From contig BDSI01000110.1 in the NCBI GenBank assembly GCA_003117195.1, positions 186,001-250,000 on the forward strand: DNA of 64,000 bases. Direction: 5' to 3'. The notes below the pieces were generated by a model. That model made no database searches and was not told the DNA's origin. It worked only from the letters and a program-made list of their open reading frames with translations. The translations under genes were made by a program, and so were the position numbers. Source of the DNA: Eudorina sp. 2006-703-Eu-15 (lineage: Eukaryota > Chlorophyta > Chlorophyceae > Chlamydomonadales > Volvocaceae). Positions 1 through 12,400 of this stretch are shown here, in pieces; position 1 is the stretch's first letter; every line of letters begins with the position of its first letter.

Positions 1-40
1 GCTCCGCTGCGAAGACCTGACCGCTGACCCGCTTCCCCTT

Positions 41-144
41 TCCTGACCTGTCCCGCCCTGTCCTGACCTGTCCTGACCTGTCCCGCCCTGTCCTGACCTG
101 TCCCGCCCTGTCCTGACCTGTCCCGCCCTGTCCTGACCTGTCCC
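41..144. repeat. 10-bp minisatellite in an intron
   Basis: About ten head-to-tail copies of a 10-mer alternate between two variants, TCCTGACCTG and TCCCGCCCTG. The array lies directly upstream of the acceptor of the exon at 175 and so is probably in that gene's last intron. Its pyrimidine-rich strand is the sense strand, so it may double as the polypyrimidine tract. Confidence 0.9.
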
Positions 145-174
145 GGCGTGCGTCCGCGCTGTTTGGCTGCTCAG

Positions 175-319
175 ATCCGCGGAGGCTCTCAAGGCGCTGT
201 TGGCCCCCGACTTCGAGGTGCTGGAGGAGGGCTCGATGCCGCTGATCATCCGGGAACACGCCCGCAAGTACCAGCTGATTAACGCGCACAAGCTGGTGGT
301 GCAGAGGAAGCGTCAGTAG
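175..319 (+). CDS. Last exon of a probable SAM-dependent methyltransferase (partial)
   Basis: A CAG acceptor at 172-174 opens a 145-bp exon that stops at TAG 317-319. It encodes about 48 residues ending in VVQRKRQ. The central motif PLIIREHARKYQ resembles the extreme C-terminus of the putative mercaptohistidine N1-methyltransferase family (C-terminal domain of OvoA, ovothiol synthesis), where an IREHARK(Y/F)Q-like segment precedes the last beta strand. This assignment comes from memory of the family and rests on one short motif; the methyltransferase core lies off the left edge. A different class I methyltransferase, or an unrelated C-terminus, remains possible. A TGTAA at 1425-1429 could end a long 3' UTR. 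Confidence 0.4.
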
Positions 320-3230
320 AGGATGTGGGTAGGCTCCTTTGGGGCGATTAGCGGTGGAGGCGCAGGAAGGCGGGAGGTGGAAGTCAGGAGGACGTGTAGC
401 GACAGCGGTGGTTACAGGCCGATGGGTAGGCACCGCTTCTTGAGGATGAGCAGATAGGGGCGGAGGGCCCAGTAGGAATCGTGTTCAGATTTTGGTCCCC
501 CAACGAGTCTCGGAGGATTCATGTTGATAGGGCAGTGGCAGTCTGGCAATGTGGCAATGTGGTTGGAAGGACACCGATGGGGGTTGCGGGGGTGTCGGCT
601 CTGGCTGTGAGTCGAGGCTGGCCGGGTTCGTCGGTGGAGGTGGCGACGCTTGGCTTGGGATGATGGCGCCGGTGGGTGTCCTGCAAGGGGCGGTGAAGAG
701 AAGTCACAGCCTCCAGTGAGCATGTCGGGTACGTGAATGTTTGGCTGGGTGGGTGGCTCCGTCACTCACGTGGACAAGGGATGTGTGTGTGTGTGTGTAT
801 GTGAGACATATCTGACCGGGCCTGGCACTGGCCAAGGGCTGCTAGCCCAGTCCTAACGGAAAGACTGCCGAAGCATGGAAGTACGCGGTGCGTGTCGAGG
901 CACCTCTGGACTCTGCGATGGCACTTGAAATGCCGTGGTGCTGCTGGAGCGCTGTGGTTGACACTCTTGACGGCAGGAGGAGGGCGAGCAGCCCACCCGG
1001 CAGGAGGAGGGCGAGCAGCCCACCGCCGGAAGGAGGACATTCGGATGATCACTACGGTATCTCGTGACTGGTCCGCAGCGTGAGCACGCAGTCTTTGTTT
1101 GTCGATAGACGTTGCCTCGTCACATTTGACTTTTGTCTAGAGAGGGGATAAGGTACAGCGCTTGTCTATCTACGCATACGCCTAATCCGGTGAGAGATGG
1201 GGTTCTGATGCCCGCTGCATGCATGCGTGAGTGACCTTGAGGGGATGGGGGCAGTAGCGTCGTACTCATGGCGTCATGAGATTGGATTTGGGGGCCACGG
1301 CAACGAGGCTCCCACTCAAAAGCCGTACTCCAGGTACGGCGGGGGAGGGGAAGCGTGTGGACAGGTGTGGGTCACCCTCGTGGGGGACGACGGGGTCTCA
1401 AACATCACCGTTGTCGGGTTCCGCTGTAACGTTCCTACAAATCAAATTACACACAGCTGCAACCTTGACAAGTACTTTCTTGCAGGTTCTACGGCAAGTA
1501 ATCTGCACCTGGGTTTGGACGGGCGGGTTTCATTTCCAAACACAACTGCCATCGCGGAATTTCGTTCTCGGACCTCTTCTGCATACACCCCGGGCGCCTC
1601 AGCAGCTGCATTAGTGCAACCGATATCCGGTGGACCCTCCATCCCCCCACTGGGCGATCCAACGGGCCCAGATAGCTCGTAAGCGCCTCATCTCATCAAC
1701 CCCTACCAAGGACTGCGCACCCATCCTCTTCCACCCGCGGGGAGCTATGCAGCAATACCGGCCAACACACCAGGTTACCGAAAGTGCCTCTCCTGGAAAC
1801 CGCACCAGACCCGCTCGCGTTGTCATCCGCGCCTCAGGCAGGTGCGGGTCGCAGCGGCGCGGGTGTGCATCTCGCACTGGAACCAATCTGCTGCCCTGGG
1901 GTCCTCTGGGTCGCCACATACGGCAGACCACGACGGCGTCCGCGCCTTTCGGGTGCGGAAAAAAATGTTTGGTCCCCGACGGTGGCGCCCTCGACCTGTG
2001 CTGCATAGTCGGCTCACGGGCGAGTGAGCCTAGGGTGAGGGGTGAGGGGTGAGCACGTCGCAGTTTCCTCTCACCTGGGCGGCATCAGCTGTCAGCTATG
2101 GGCAACCACGTCTCAGGCCTGACCCTGACACGTCGAGTGAAGGAAGTCTGATTCAATCTCATGAGCTCGAACGCACCAGCCCCAAGATCAACCGTAACTG
2201 AGATACGGTATTTTCGCCCAACAGGTTCCAGCCCATACGGGGGAGGTCAGGCGCCAAACTCCGACCGCTGGCGAAAGACACCGTGTGCCTCCAACGAGGT
2301 GAGGCAAGTGGCCATCACGACCACATTGAAGGATCTCACTGACGTCCTTCAGTCGGGATCTCCTTGACGTCCTTCAGTCGGTTATTAACTGAGGAAGGGT
2401 GATGCGGTGCGGCCCGAGAGCGTGTATGTGGCGGTGCGCCGCATCCATCGACGGACTCATTATGCTCCCTTTCAGAATGTGGCAAAGTTTCCGGCGCTGA
2501 CATTGTGCTGCAGTGGTGGCTGAGGTCCGCCTACGACCATGCCGTACATGAACTAACAGCTGATGTTCCGATCCGCCATAGCGGCCCCATTCGAAGCGGT
2601 GAATAACACCGCGCTGAAGGATATTTCAACGAAAGCGATGCGGCCTGCACTTTGACTACGCCAGTTTTACGACACTTGTGTATCGACAGGTCGATATGAA
2701 AGAGGTCATGCGCTACGGCCGCGAGATAATTGAGTACACAACAGTTCGGTTTGGGCATGATACAGTTTTGATATGCTGTACTACCGCAGCTGTGGATGTA
2801 GTGCGTTAGCGATCTCTACCGATGAAGTACTATGAAGTACTTTACCATTGCTCTCTCTGACGCGCCGATGGTTCCATGTTACTATTTTGTGTTCCGGACG
2901 TGTGGACACGGCTTGATGCGCTGCCTAATCCGTTCGCAAACAAGCGCTTCTATCTACTTCATGATGTTGCCAATAGTCATACCCGCCCGTATGCCGATTA
3001 AAAGCTTTGTGTATTCCGCCGCTGTACGACATTGCAACCGCAGTTGGCGATACAGGACGCGATTGCCGGGTATCCCTCAGTATGTTTACACACACCAAGG
3101 CGACGGTATGCATACCTCTTCCCATAACCATGCTGAAGTACAACAAAGGGTACTTGGTACAGGCGGCCAACCACGACCGCAGAACAGCCGAGCACCGATC
3201 CGCGTAGTGCCCTCCACCAACAAATCACAT
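320..3230. other. 3' UTR and intergenic DNA without a supported gene
   Basis: No frame here shows convincing protein character or splice structure. Visible elements are a tandem duplication of a ~27-bp unit at 969-1026, a GT microsatellite near 781-802, a TGTAA at 1425-1429 on the plus strand, and a direct repeat of TGACGTCCTTCAGTCGG at about 2340-2382. The stretch 803-877 resembles 18763-18838 (dispersed repeat). From about 2.4 kb the base composition becomes less GC-rich. The flanking genes converge on this interval. Confidence 0.6.
1425..1429 (+). terminator. Candidate TGTAA poly(A) signal
   Basis: TGTAA is the usual poly(A) signal of volvocine algae. This is the first one I see downstream of the stop at 319, which would imply a 3' UTR of about 1.1 kb. 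It could be a chance match. Confidence 0.3.
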
Positions 3231-3253
3231 TGAACGCGTTCGATAACAAGGGC

Positions 3254-3258
3254 TTACA
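3254..3258 (-). terminator. TGTAA poly(A) signal of CP12
   Basis: TTACA on the plus strand reads TGTAA on the minus strand. It lies 240 nt past the CP12 stop codon, a typical 3' UTR length for volvocine genes, and no closer copy is present. Confidence 0.65.
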
Positions 3259-3495
3259 ACACGAGCGGGTACGTGCGTTCCCGCACCCCGCACCGATATC
3301 TGCTCCACGCCCAGCTACGCAGCAACTGGGCGCCGGAAGGCAGTCACACCGCAGCCCTCGAAGCACGACACAAGCCACCACGCGAGCGCGCCAAGCTTGT
3401 GCCGAGAAAATTCAAGGTTCATCATGAACCTGGCGAACGTGCTGCACTAGCGCCGATTGCCGAGATCCATCGCCTCTCTGTACACAGTCACGAGC

Positions 3496-4231
3496 TTAAT
3501 CCTCGTAGACGCTGCAAAGCGAGGAAAGGAACACGAAAGAAACACAAACGGGACAAATTCTTGGATCAGAAAGGATCAGAAAACGCTTGCGGAATATCAC
3601 AGCAGGATATCTCAAGGGTTCAGTGATGATCAAGTCTCCCTGCAAGCAACGCCCGAACGCACCGGCACTCGTCGGCATCGGGAGCATCCTGGCAGTACTT
3701 CTCCAGCGGGTCGGAGGAGGCAATATCGGCCTTAGCCGCGTCCTTCTTGTGGGAGACGGCAGCGCTCAGCTCCTCGACGGTGTCCCAGGCAACGGCGCAG
3801 TCCTGCTCGAAATCGGGCGGATGAAATCGATATATCAGAGATACTACATGACCTCAAGCTATGCCAAACCTCAGCGCTTCGCATATTTCCAGCAAGCAGT
3901 GGGAATATCTCCCATGAATCAGCAGGTCTTCCATCGCAAACCACTAATTATATTATGTGGTCATCCTATATTGAATTTGCACCAGGATCTCTGACAGCTT
4001 GTCACTGCACCATGACCTCAATCCAAGGACACCTCAGGACTGCACCCTAGCGCTGACCTGGGAGTTGCCCTTGGAGCAGGCATCCTCAGCCTCCTTCACG
4101 GCGTCCTCGACCTTCTTGGTGAGGTCCACAGCTGGCTGGCCGCTCGCGCGGACGACGACCGCGCGACGCGGACGCGACGCCGCAGGGCGAACCTGTGGCC
4201 GGCTCAGGAGGGTGGGCTTCGCGAGCATCAT
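3496..4231 (-). CDS. CP12: CP12, chloroplast Calvin-cycle redox regulator
   Basis: Three exons join without a phase break: 4231-4058, 3802-3663 and 3511-3496 (16 nt), giving 109 residues. Residues 1-30 (start MML, then Arg-rich ending VVVRAS) are a chloroplast transit peptide. The mature part holds the redox Cys pair C52/C60, the AWDTVEE core at 63-69, and the C-terminal pair C95/C104 in YCQDAPDADEC, followed by VYED. In the family, oxidised CP12 is an intrinsically disordered linker that binds GAPDH and phosphoribulokinase and switches both off in the dark; thioredoxin reverses this. Length and sequence match Chlamydomonas CP12 closely. The adjacent ATGATG at 4231-4226 gives the start. The last micro-exon supplies only the end of Arg105 plus VYED, the tail that family knowledge places in the GAPDH active site. 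All four cysteines are present, so the protein should be functional. Confidence 0.96.
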
Positions 4232-5345
4232 TTTTCAACTGTTGTGTTCCTGTGCAGTGTGACCTCGTCACTTTAATGGACCGTCGAGGTGGATAAGGGC
4301 TACCTGGGGCTTATTTGGTTTCGGGACGGGTGAGGTCTCAACTCTCAAGCAAAAATCACTCACGCTATATTGATTTGAGTAGCCGCGGCATGTATCTACG
4401 ACGTTGCCAATGCCGAAAATTCCTCTCGTATGTACGTTTTCGGCTCTACTACCGGTCCAGGACCTCCGAAAGACTGGGACGCATATCTATTATAATACAA
4501 CAGCTCCAAGTCTGCAGACTTGATCGCCGCATTTTCCCAAAGCACTTGATTTGTCAGGATGCTTGCACAGAACACTAAACACAGGTGAACACCGGACCGG
4601 ACAACTGTCGCCGTACCGAAGCATGTCGAGATATTCATCTAGTATTGGAGGATTACACTGTGCTCGAATTAAAGCACAAGAGTATTTACGGAGAAGCCTT
4701 ATACCCCTTGCATCATTTTCTCTTGAGGCCCATGGGCTAACCGCTTGCGCCCGGCAGTAGTTTGAATCTTTGGAAAACGGCTATGGGCATACAATAAATT
4801 GACATCCAATTCATAAGACGGAACGTGGTGCCTTCTTCTCATAGAATGCTATTGTGATTCACAATTGCAAGTAACACTAGGGTTCATAGTCTGAGCTGCA
4901 AATCTCGTAAGCCTTGGTTTTCTCGGGAAGGCTAGTTGGAATGAGTTAACAATCAATTATCTTGCGTTGAGGAGTCAACTGCTTACAGCAAAGGCAACGT
5001 CCGAACCCGGCGAACAATTGAGCACTTTCTGAACGCCGACTCAGCACAGCGTTCGAATACTTTCTATGCCTTAGACGCATAGGAGTGAAGGATGAGATGA
5101 GCGCAGCGCGCCATCGAAGCGAACGCTTGGCAATTTGCCTCGAAGTGCCTCCGGAACCACACTCCTGCCGCGCTCCCAGCGAAGCCCCGACTTTTGCGCG
5201 CACCTATAACCGTTACCCATGTGCCTGCGGCTGACGACAGTCTCGCGGACCGTCATGGCCCTCCACGTGGCCGTGGGTGCGACCCGGTGCAACACACAGG
5301 TCGCGAGCACCCGAGTGCTTTCCCGCGCCACCATCCTCAGCTGCA
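4232..5345. other. CP12 upstream region
   Basis: About 1.1 kb lies between the CP12 start and the likely 3' end of the CorA gene, both on the minus strand. It is relatively AT-rich, with no supported gene. It should contain the CP12 promoter and 5' UTR. I see no motif that I can name with confidence. Confidence 0.5.
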
Positions 5346-5350
5346 TGTCC

Positions 5351-5355
5351 TTACA
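5351..5355 (-). terminator. Candidate TGTAA poly(A) signal of the CorA gene
   Basis: TTACA on the plus strand is TGTAA on the minus strand, about 1.05 kb past the CorA stop. No nearer TGTAA was seen between 5356 and 6408. That interval would then be a long 3' UTR and contains no supported gene. Confidence 0.4.
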
Positions 5356-6408
5356 AAACCGTAACCGCATCCAGGCAGGGGACCCGCTGCAGCCCTTTGA
5401 CTTCCTCAGGCACACGTCGTTCCAAACCTACGAACACCGAACCAAACACTCTTGGAGCCCCCGGTAACCCTCCCCTCCTCTGCCGATCGCATGCAAACAG
5501 GCCGTGGCGAGGCCACCGAGAACGCAAAATATGACAATCATAACCAAACGAACCACGAATATGCACGAATATACGATAGCACACGCACGCACGCACTTTG
5601 CAAAAGTATATGCGGGGGCCGGCGGACGGGTTCCGGGACGCCAAATTGCACGTCACATTTGTTTGGGCCACGGCCGATGATGACAACGGCCCCCGCCCCA
5701 GCCCCGCGCTGAAATGCGCTCTCGGACGCAGCACACCACCGCACACCAACCCGGCGCCCTGCAAAGTTGGCGAGCGGCTCCTGCTGCCTTGCGGTCGCAC
5801 GTCCGCCACCTCGCCACGCTCGCCTGGCTCACGGGTCCCTTGTCCGGCGTCAGGGACCCACATGCAAAACTCAGCGCCAGGCAGGGTACCTGCGTTTCTG
5901 TCAGCCACTACGGTCGACGCGAAAACGAATCGCCCATGCGCAGTGGTGCTGAGTGCAGAGTTCGCCTCCCTGGCCCTCACCCCACCTGGCCAAGACATGC
6001 ATCGGCCGGGAAGATGTCCCGAATCCCGGGTGAAACCCGACCCGAGCCCGATAACTCACCCTCAGCTCACGTACGAAACTACAATGCATGCCATTCCTTC
6101 GAGCAGCAGTATTGCCTCCGCCCTTCAGGGCATGCACTCCAGGATCACAGATGCGGTCCTGGCAGCTCCGCTGCCACCTTGTGCGCCGCACCACTCAACG
6201 CGCACCGCTTAAAGCCCCAGCACTCAACACCCGTACTTCCCCCATGCATCACATACCTTATTATTGATGATGTTACCGCGATCACATACCGCCAACTACG
6301 CGGCACCCACCGCAAGCTGGGCTGTTTCCAGTATAACCCACCGCACGCGTTTGCACCCGGGCTGATTGCCCTGGGTTAATGGGTCCTTGATCCAGCCAGC
6401 CCACCCCT

Positions 6409-9400
6409 TCACCACATGCCAGCACGCTGCATCACCACCAGCATCAAGATGACGATGAAGGTGGAAGCCGCCCAGAAGTACGCGTAGCCGTAATGCCAGT
6501 GCAACTCCGGCAGCATGTCAAAGTTCATGCCGTACACCTGCGGACAGGGACGGGACCCGGGGCGCAGGAAGGGGGTTACGGGGGGGGGACTGGAGTCGCC
6601 GGGTGGTGGTCGGTGGGCGCTGGGCCGGGTGGGGTGTGGAGTACAGGGAATCGGTAGACATGTTACAACTGCGCTGACCGCCAGAAGGGGGTAGCAGGTC
6701 GCAAGGTGCTGAGAGAGGGCACGGCAGCCCAGCCGGCACGGGACGTCCGAGTCCCGCCGCCCCGCATCTCGGCGCTCGAGGCCGCGCGACGGCGGGTGGC
6801 ACCATATCGTGGCGGCCAAGCCACCACACCTCAGCACTTCAACACGCCCGCCCACTCGCGGCCTCCCCATCCCGCATATCGCCCCTGCGTGGCGTGACTG
6901 CCCCCCCCCTCCCCAACCCAAACCTCATGACCACACCCTGTCCATGCAACCGCACCTGCGACCGCCGTAACCCAATCCCCCCCTTGCTCCTACTTACGCA
7001 CCTTTCTGACCGACCCCCCCACCCGGCGACCAGTCAAGTCCTCACCAACCGGTATGCTCAACCCCGCGTCAGTCCGTGACGGGTTTTGTCATCTGGACAC
7101 CCGTCACCCCCTAGACCCCATCCGCAACCCTCGGCGCGGAGTAGATTCCTGCCGTAGAAGCAGATCCGGATCCAGATCCCGACGCAGACCCAGATCCCGA
7201 CGCAGACCCGGATCCAGACGCAGACTCGATTCCGACCCAGATCCCCACCACCCCGGCGCACCCCCGCCAGGAAGGTGATGGGCAGGAAGATAGTGGACAC
7301 GACCGATAGGGTCTGGGTGGACTGCGACTGCTGCAGCGTGGTCAGGTTGAAGATGAGGCCGATGAGGTCACCGCACTCCGTGTACAGGCTGAGCAGGTCC
7401 TCGCATATGACCGCCACGTGGTCCCGTACGTCGTTCAGGTAGGTGCAGGTGAGGGGGGTCAGGAAGGGGGCTGGGGGGCCGGAGGCGGAGGTGGAGGCGA
7501 AGAAGGGCGCGGACGGGGAGGGCCCCGGGCCCGGGCCGCCCCCGTTGGCTGCTGCTGCTGTTGCTGCTGCTGTTGCTGCTGTGGGGATGGGGGTGCTGTC
7601 CCGGGCGACCATGTTGGCCACCATTGCCTGAGAGGCGGACCAGGTGGGTCAGGCGGGTCAGGTGGGTGGCGGCGCCATCACGCCCCACAACGCGGCACAA
7701 GCGGCCGCACCCCTTACCCCTACCCCCACCCCCACCTGCGCCCGCCAGTCCGTTCGCCCCCCGTCCCCTCCCACCCACCCACCCCCTGCCCAGCCAAGCG
7801 CAACCACGCGCCACCATTCCCCCCTCTCCACCCCTTCCTCTCCCCCACCGCCCCCCGTCAGCCCCTGCCTGCCTGCAGCGGCGCGATGGTCCTGTCTATC
7901 CGGCGAATGTCCCTCTGCATCGCGTGGAGCTCCCGGGTGGAGGCGGCGGCCGCGGGGCCACTGCCGCACACGTCGCCCTCGTACTGCTGCAGCTGCTCGC
8001 GGTAGGCGCTGACCACGGGGAAGATGTGGTCCACCTGGGGCCGGGCGGGCAATGGCGAATGGGGGGACGAGTTGAGGGTGGAAGCGAAAGTCACGCCCGG
8101 GAAGGGGACGTGAGAGAGAAGAGGAGAGGGAGGCGTGCGATGCCTCCCTGTATCAGGTTCTCTTACCTGTCGGCTGTCCGCTTCCGCAACCCACCCGCCC
8201 ACCCACGCCCCCATCCACCCACCCACTCCCCCGCCACCCACCAGCGTGTCAATGACCAGATTCGCCAGGAAGGAGGCGTCCTCCGCCTCCCGGACCTGAC
8301 ACCAGGGACACCAGGGACATCAAAGGGGGAGGGAGGAAACGCGGGAGCGAGGAGGGGCGGGCAATGAGACGGAGGACCCGCAGGCCAGGGTCCAATCGCG
8401 CACCCACGGCCGCATCAGCACGGAATCGGTCACCGGTGTACGGCTCCGGCGGCGTCGGCGTCGACGGGGGCTCGGGTGGCGAGCTGGGTAGCAGCACCCT
8501 GACCCGCGCCATCCCCTCCCCCTCCCCCACGAGGGCCGGCGACGGACCAAGGCCCGTTGGCCGACCGGGTAAGGTGGCCAGAACGGGCCCATGACCGGGG
8601 CTCCAGGGGAGGGGTCGACACGCGCTGCAGCCCTGGGACTGAATGGTGACGGCAGCACGCGATGGCGATGGCCGTCCTCAACCCTTACCCACCCCTCCCT
8701 CCATCGGGCTTTCGCTCTGACAGCAGCGCAGCTTCAATTTGCTACAAACCCCTCACCCCACCCCACCCATGCACCAGGGTGCGGGCCACCGACCCACCCA
8801 CCCCGGCGCCCACCCACCTAGCCACCCACCCACCAGCGTCCGGGGCTCCCTGAGCTGCTCCAGGATGGGCCGGGTGACGTCCGAGCCGTCCGACTGGAAC
8901 ACGGTGATGAGCGTGTTGGCGTGCTCCTTGCGCAGCAGGAACAGAGACACCTGCTGCGCGGACACGTGGATGGCCTCCGTGGGGCCCTCCGAGCCGCCCC
9001 GGCCGCCGCGACCCCGGGTTGCTCCCCGACTTGCCGGCCCCGAGGTCACACGAGTGGACGAGGCGGCGGCGTTGGCGGCGGCGGAGGCGAAAGCCGTGGT
9101 GGGGGCGGCGGCGGCGGCGGCGGATTCGCCGCCGCTGCTGACGCGCTGGTGCCGACCGGAAGCCGCCCCTCGCCGCTTCAGCGCAGCGACGGTGCCCGGC
9201 GCCGCCGGTACGCTGATGGAGCCGCGACGGAGCGGCAGCGGGTAGTGTGTGGGCCCGGGGCTGGTGACCCGGGGGCCGTGCAGGTCGAACATGTTGCCCT
9301 CGCTGTCCACGTGGACTAACCCCGGCTGCACAGGCGTCGGCGTCGCGGCCGCGGCGGCGGGCCGGGGATCGGACTTTGACGCGGCCCGCGGCGCCTGCGT

Positions 9401-12400
9401 GGCGGCGGTGGCCGCCGCCGCCGCCGCATCGGCCCGCGCAACGGTGCTGAGTGTCCTGGGGAGGATGTGTGCGGAGGAGGCGTTGATGGACAGCTGGTGC
9501 GATGGGGTGGGGCGGCCCGCGCCGGCCGTGGCCGCGGCTGTGGACGCGCTGGCGGCCTCCCCGTTCTCACTGCCCTCCCCGGAGGCCATGTAGAGGTAGA
9601 TGAGCGCCATGTAGAGGCAGGAGTCGTAGAAGTCGGCCTTAACACGCTGCGGCACGTGCACTGGGCAAGGGGATGGAGGGGGGAGGGGGTTCGGGCAGGA
9701 AGGGACAGCGGGCGGCGACCGGCAAGGGGTCCAACGTCCAGGGAGGACCCAACAGGGGAGGTGTCAGTGAGTTGCCGTGGCAACAGTAGGACAGGCGTGA
9801 CGTGGGGGCAGAGGCAGAGAAGGGTTCCGCGGGAGCGGCGGACCGGGCCCCAATACACACCCATTAGCCTGGGCGATTTGGGCGGGTTCGTCACTGAACG
9901 CACCCACCCGCCTGCGCGGCCAGGCCCTGAAGCAGCCGCCCGCGTCGGTGTGAGACCGCGAGAAAAAGGGCTTTTATGTAGCTGGGTATTTGATTCCCTG
10001 CTCAGAGCCGGACTACAGGCTCGGACGCCTTCGAACTGTGTGCCTGGCTCGAGCAACCGGAGGGGAAGACCCGGGTGCTGCAAACAAACGAGGGAAGGCA
10101 GCCCACCGAGGCCCACGAGGCACCCGCGCTGCGCCGGGCCCAGCCGGAGACGAGATGGCGTGGCGTGAGTCCTATTTTCGTAGAGCCGCCCGCACGCCCC
10201 CCTCCTCCCCCCCCAAAGGGAGGAGAGAGCTTCCTCCCCCCCCCAAAGGGAGGAGAGAGCTTCGGCGGTTTTTTCGTTAATTCTGGGTTAGTGTCAGGCC
10301 CGTTCAGATATGTAACACATCCACACGCCCACACACACACACGCCCCTGCAGTGAGCTCGCATCTCGCTTGCCGCTGGGACGACACTGGACGACTGACGG
10401 AGTGCAGCGAACCCCACACTCAAGAGGGGTCCTCGGCGCCGACCCGGAGGTCCGGAGAAGTCAACCCGGGCAGGAGGGTGCTGGGTGGCCCGGTCCCGGG
10501 TCGCACGCGGCTGTTCCGACCGACGCACACCAACGCGGCCGCCGCCAAGGTGCAGAGGCGAGGTACCGGCTCGCACGAGGTCCACTGTACCAACATCATC
10601 AATGATAATGTAATACCGGTACTGAGGTATGACCCAAACCAGGTCGACGCCGCCGCTTGTTGGCGATTGTACTCCGGGCACTACAACCATAGGGCCTCAC
10701 TGCCGTACTGCCTCACCCGTGTCCTCCAGGGCCAGCGGGTGCAGGTCGTACTTCAGCGCCAGGACCTGCGGACGGAGGGGGCCGTCCGTGTGGGCGATGC
10801 GAGGGAGGATGAGGTCATGCCGCAGGCCCTTGAGAGATAACGCGCGGCGAAGCGCCAGGCAGCCGGTGGGGCTTGGCATGGCGTGGGGCATCCCCACCAC
10901 CCGCGAGTATTCCAGCTTTGGGTCCTTGGTGAGTAGGGTCCGCTTCGCCTGGCCACCACCGAATGCCAGAGCAGCCCACCAATCAACCGATGGCCATAGA
11001 CAGACGCGGACGGTCGAGCATGACCCCTGACCCTCCCCATCAAGCGAAAAGGGTCCGCCCCCTTTTCCTGGTAGTGGGCAGCTGCGGCTTCCCCGGCGGC
11101 CTCCCCGGCGGCCCCCTTCGGCAGTGGCACCCGGGTACCTTGGCAACACGGGCCACGGCCCGCATGCTATTCACACGGTCGGTGTCCCCCTCACTCTGCC
11201 CCTCACGAGCCTCCCAATCCTGGACATCATCCCCCCGAAGACACGGCCCTTGTCCTCTCCCTCCCGGCACCCGCGCTCGCCTGTATGACCTCCCAGTTGA
11301 GCCCGTCCACGTGGATCCACCTGACCCGCGAGGGGGACGTGGTGGGGTCCCGCGGCTGGTTGAGGAAGGCGGACAGCTGCGCGGCGCCGTCCAGGCCCGA
11401 ATGGACTGACAGCTCCCTGGGGCGATGGCATAGCGGAGGGGCGGGGCGGAGACTCAGGACAGCGCGGCGAGGTCAGGGCGGAGGTCAGCGTGGTGAGGAG
11501 GCGGGGGAGGGGTACAGGAAATTGGTAGACATATTCAAACTGCGCTGCTGCCAGAGCAAAGGTCCGGTGAAGAATCAACTGTACCAGGCGGGGGAGGGGA
11601 GTCAGCGGCGAGGGGCGATGCCAGGCCATCTGGATGGAGGTTTGGGAGTCTAAGGTGGAGGTTCGGGTCCGGGCCCGGGTCCGCCGCCAGGACACTGTCT
11701 AGACCTACGGGGCCCAGACCGGGGCGGGAGGCCGCCTCCGAAACCCGGTGGCGGTCGTGTACGGGAGTGATAGATGCTGCCCAGAGGCCTTGGCGCCCGA
11801 CCACGTGCTGCGGGAGAGAGGGGCACTGTTGCAGCAGCGGACCCTGTCGCAAGCTTTCCCCGCGTGCAACCCAGATCATAACCCAAATCAGATTAGATTC
11901 GATGTATGCGACATCAGATCCGCACGTACCAGCGGCCGACGCCGGACTCCCGGCGCGGCACCGCCGTCGCCTGCCCGGCTCCGGCTGCTCAGCCAGCACA
12001 CGTCCCGGCTCCACACTTGACACGCCTTTCCCCCACGTCCCCTTCCCTCTCTTTCCCGACCCACATCGGGAGGAACGTCTTACTTAGCGTCATAATCCAC
12101 AACGGTTATCCTCACGGGCAAGCACCACTTGGTGGCCAGGTGGTGGTATTTGCTGCGGCGGGGGTCGATGCCTGGCGCGGTGCCCGGGTTGTGGCGCTCC
12201 AGTACCTCGTCGATAGCGTCGTGCAACCGGCGCAAGGCGCGGCCTTCTTTGCTGGCGGATTTCCATTTGCGCGCCGCTGCCAGGGCCCCTCGCAGCGCGC
12301 GCATTTCGGAGTTGTTCCTGGCGCCGAGGCCGTTGCTGTCGGCCTCGGCGGCTCCGGCTTCGGGGCGGCCCAAGCTCGCGCTTGTTTGATAGTGCACGGC

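Noticed and set aside
1227..2052. Plus-strand ORFs downstream of the first exon
   Set aside because: Overlapping frames are equally open and none shows a domain. Probably UTR or intergenic DNA of high GC content.
5351..5998. Minus-strand ORF of 215 codons
   Set aside because: It lies in the probable 3' UTR of the CorA gene and shows no protein-like features.
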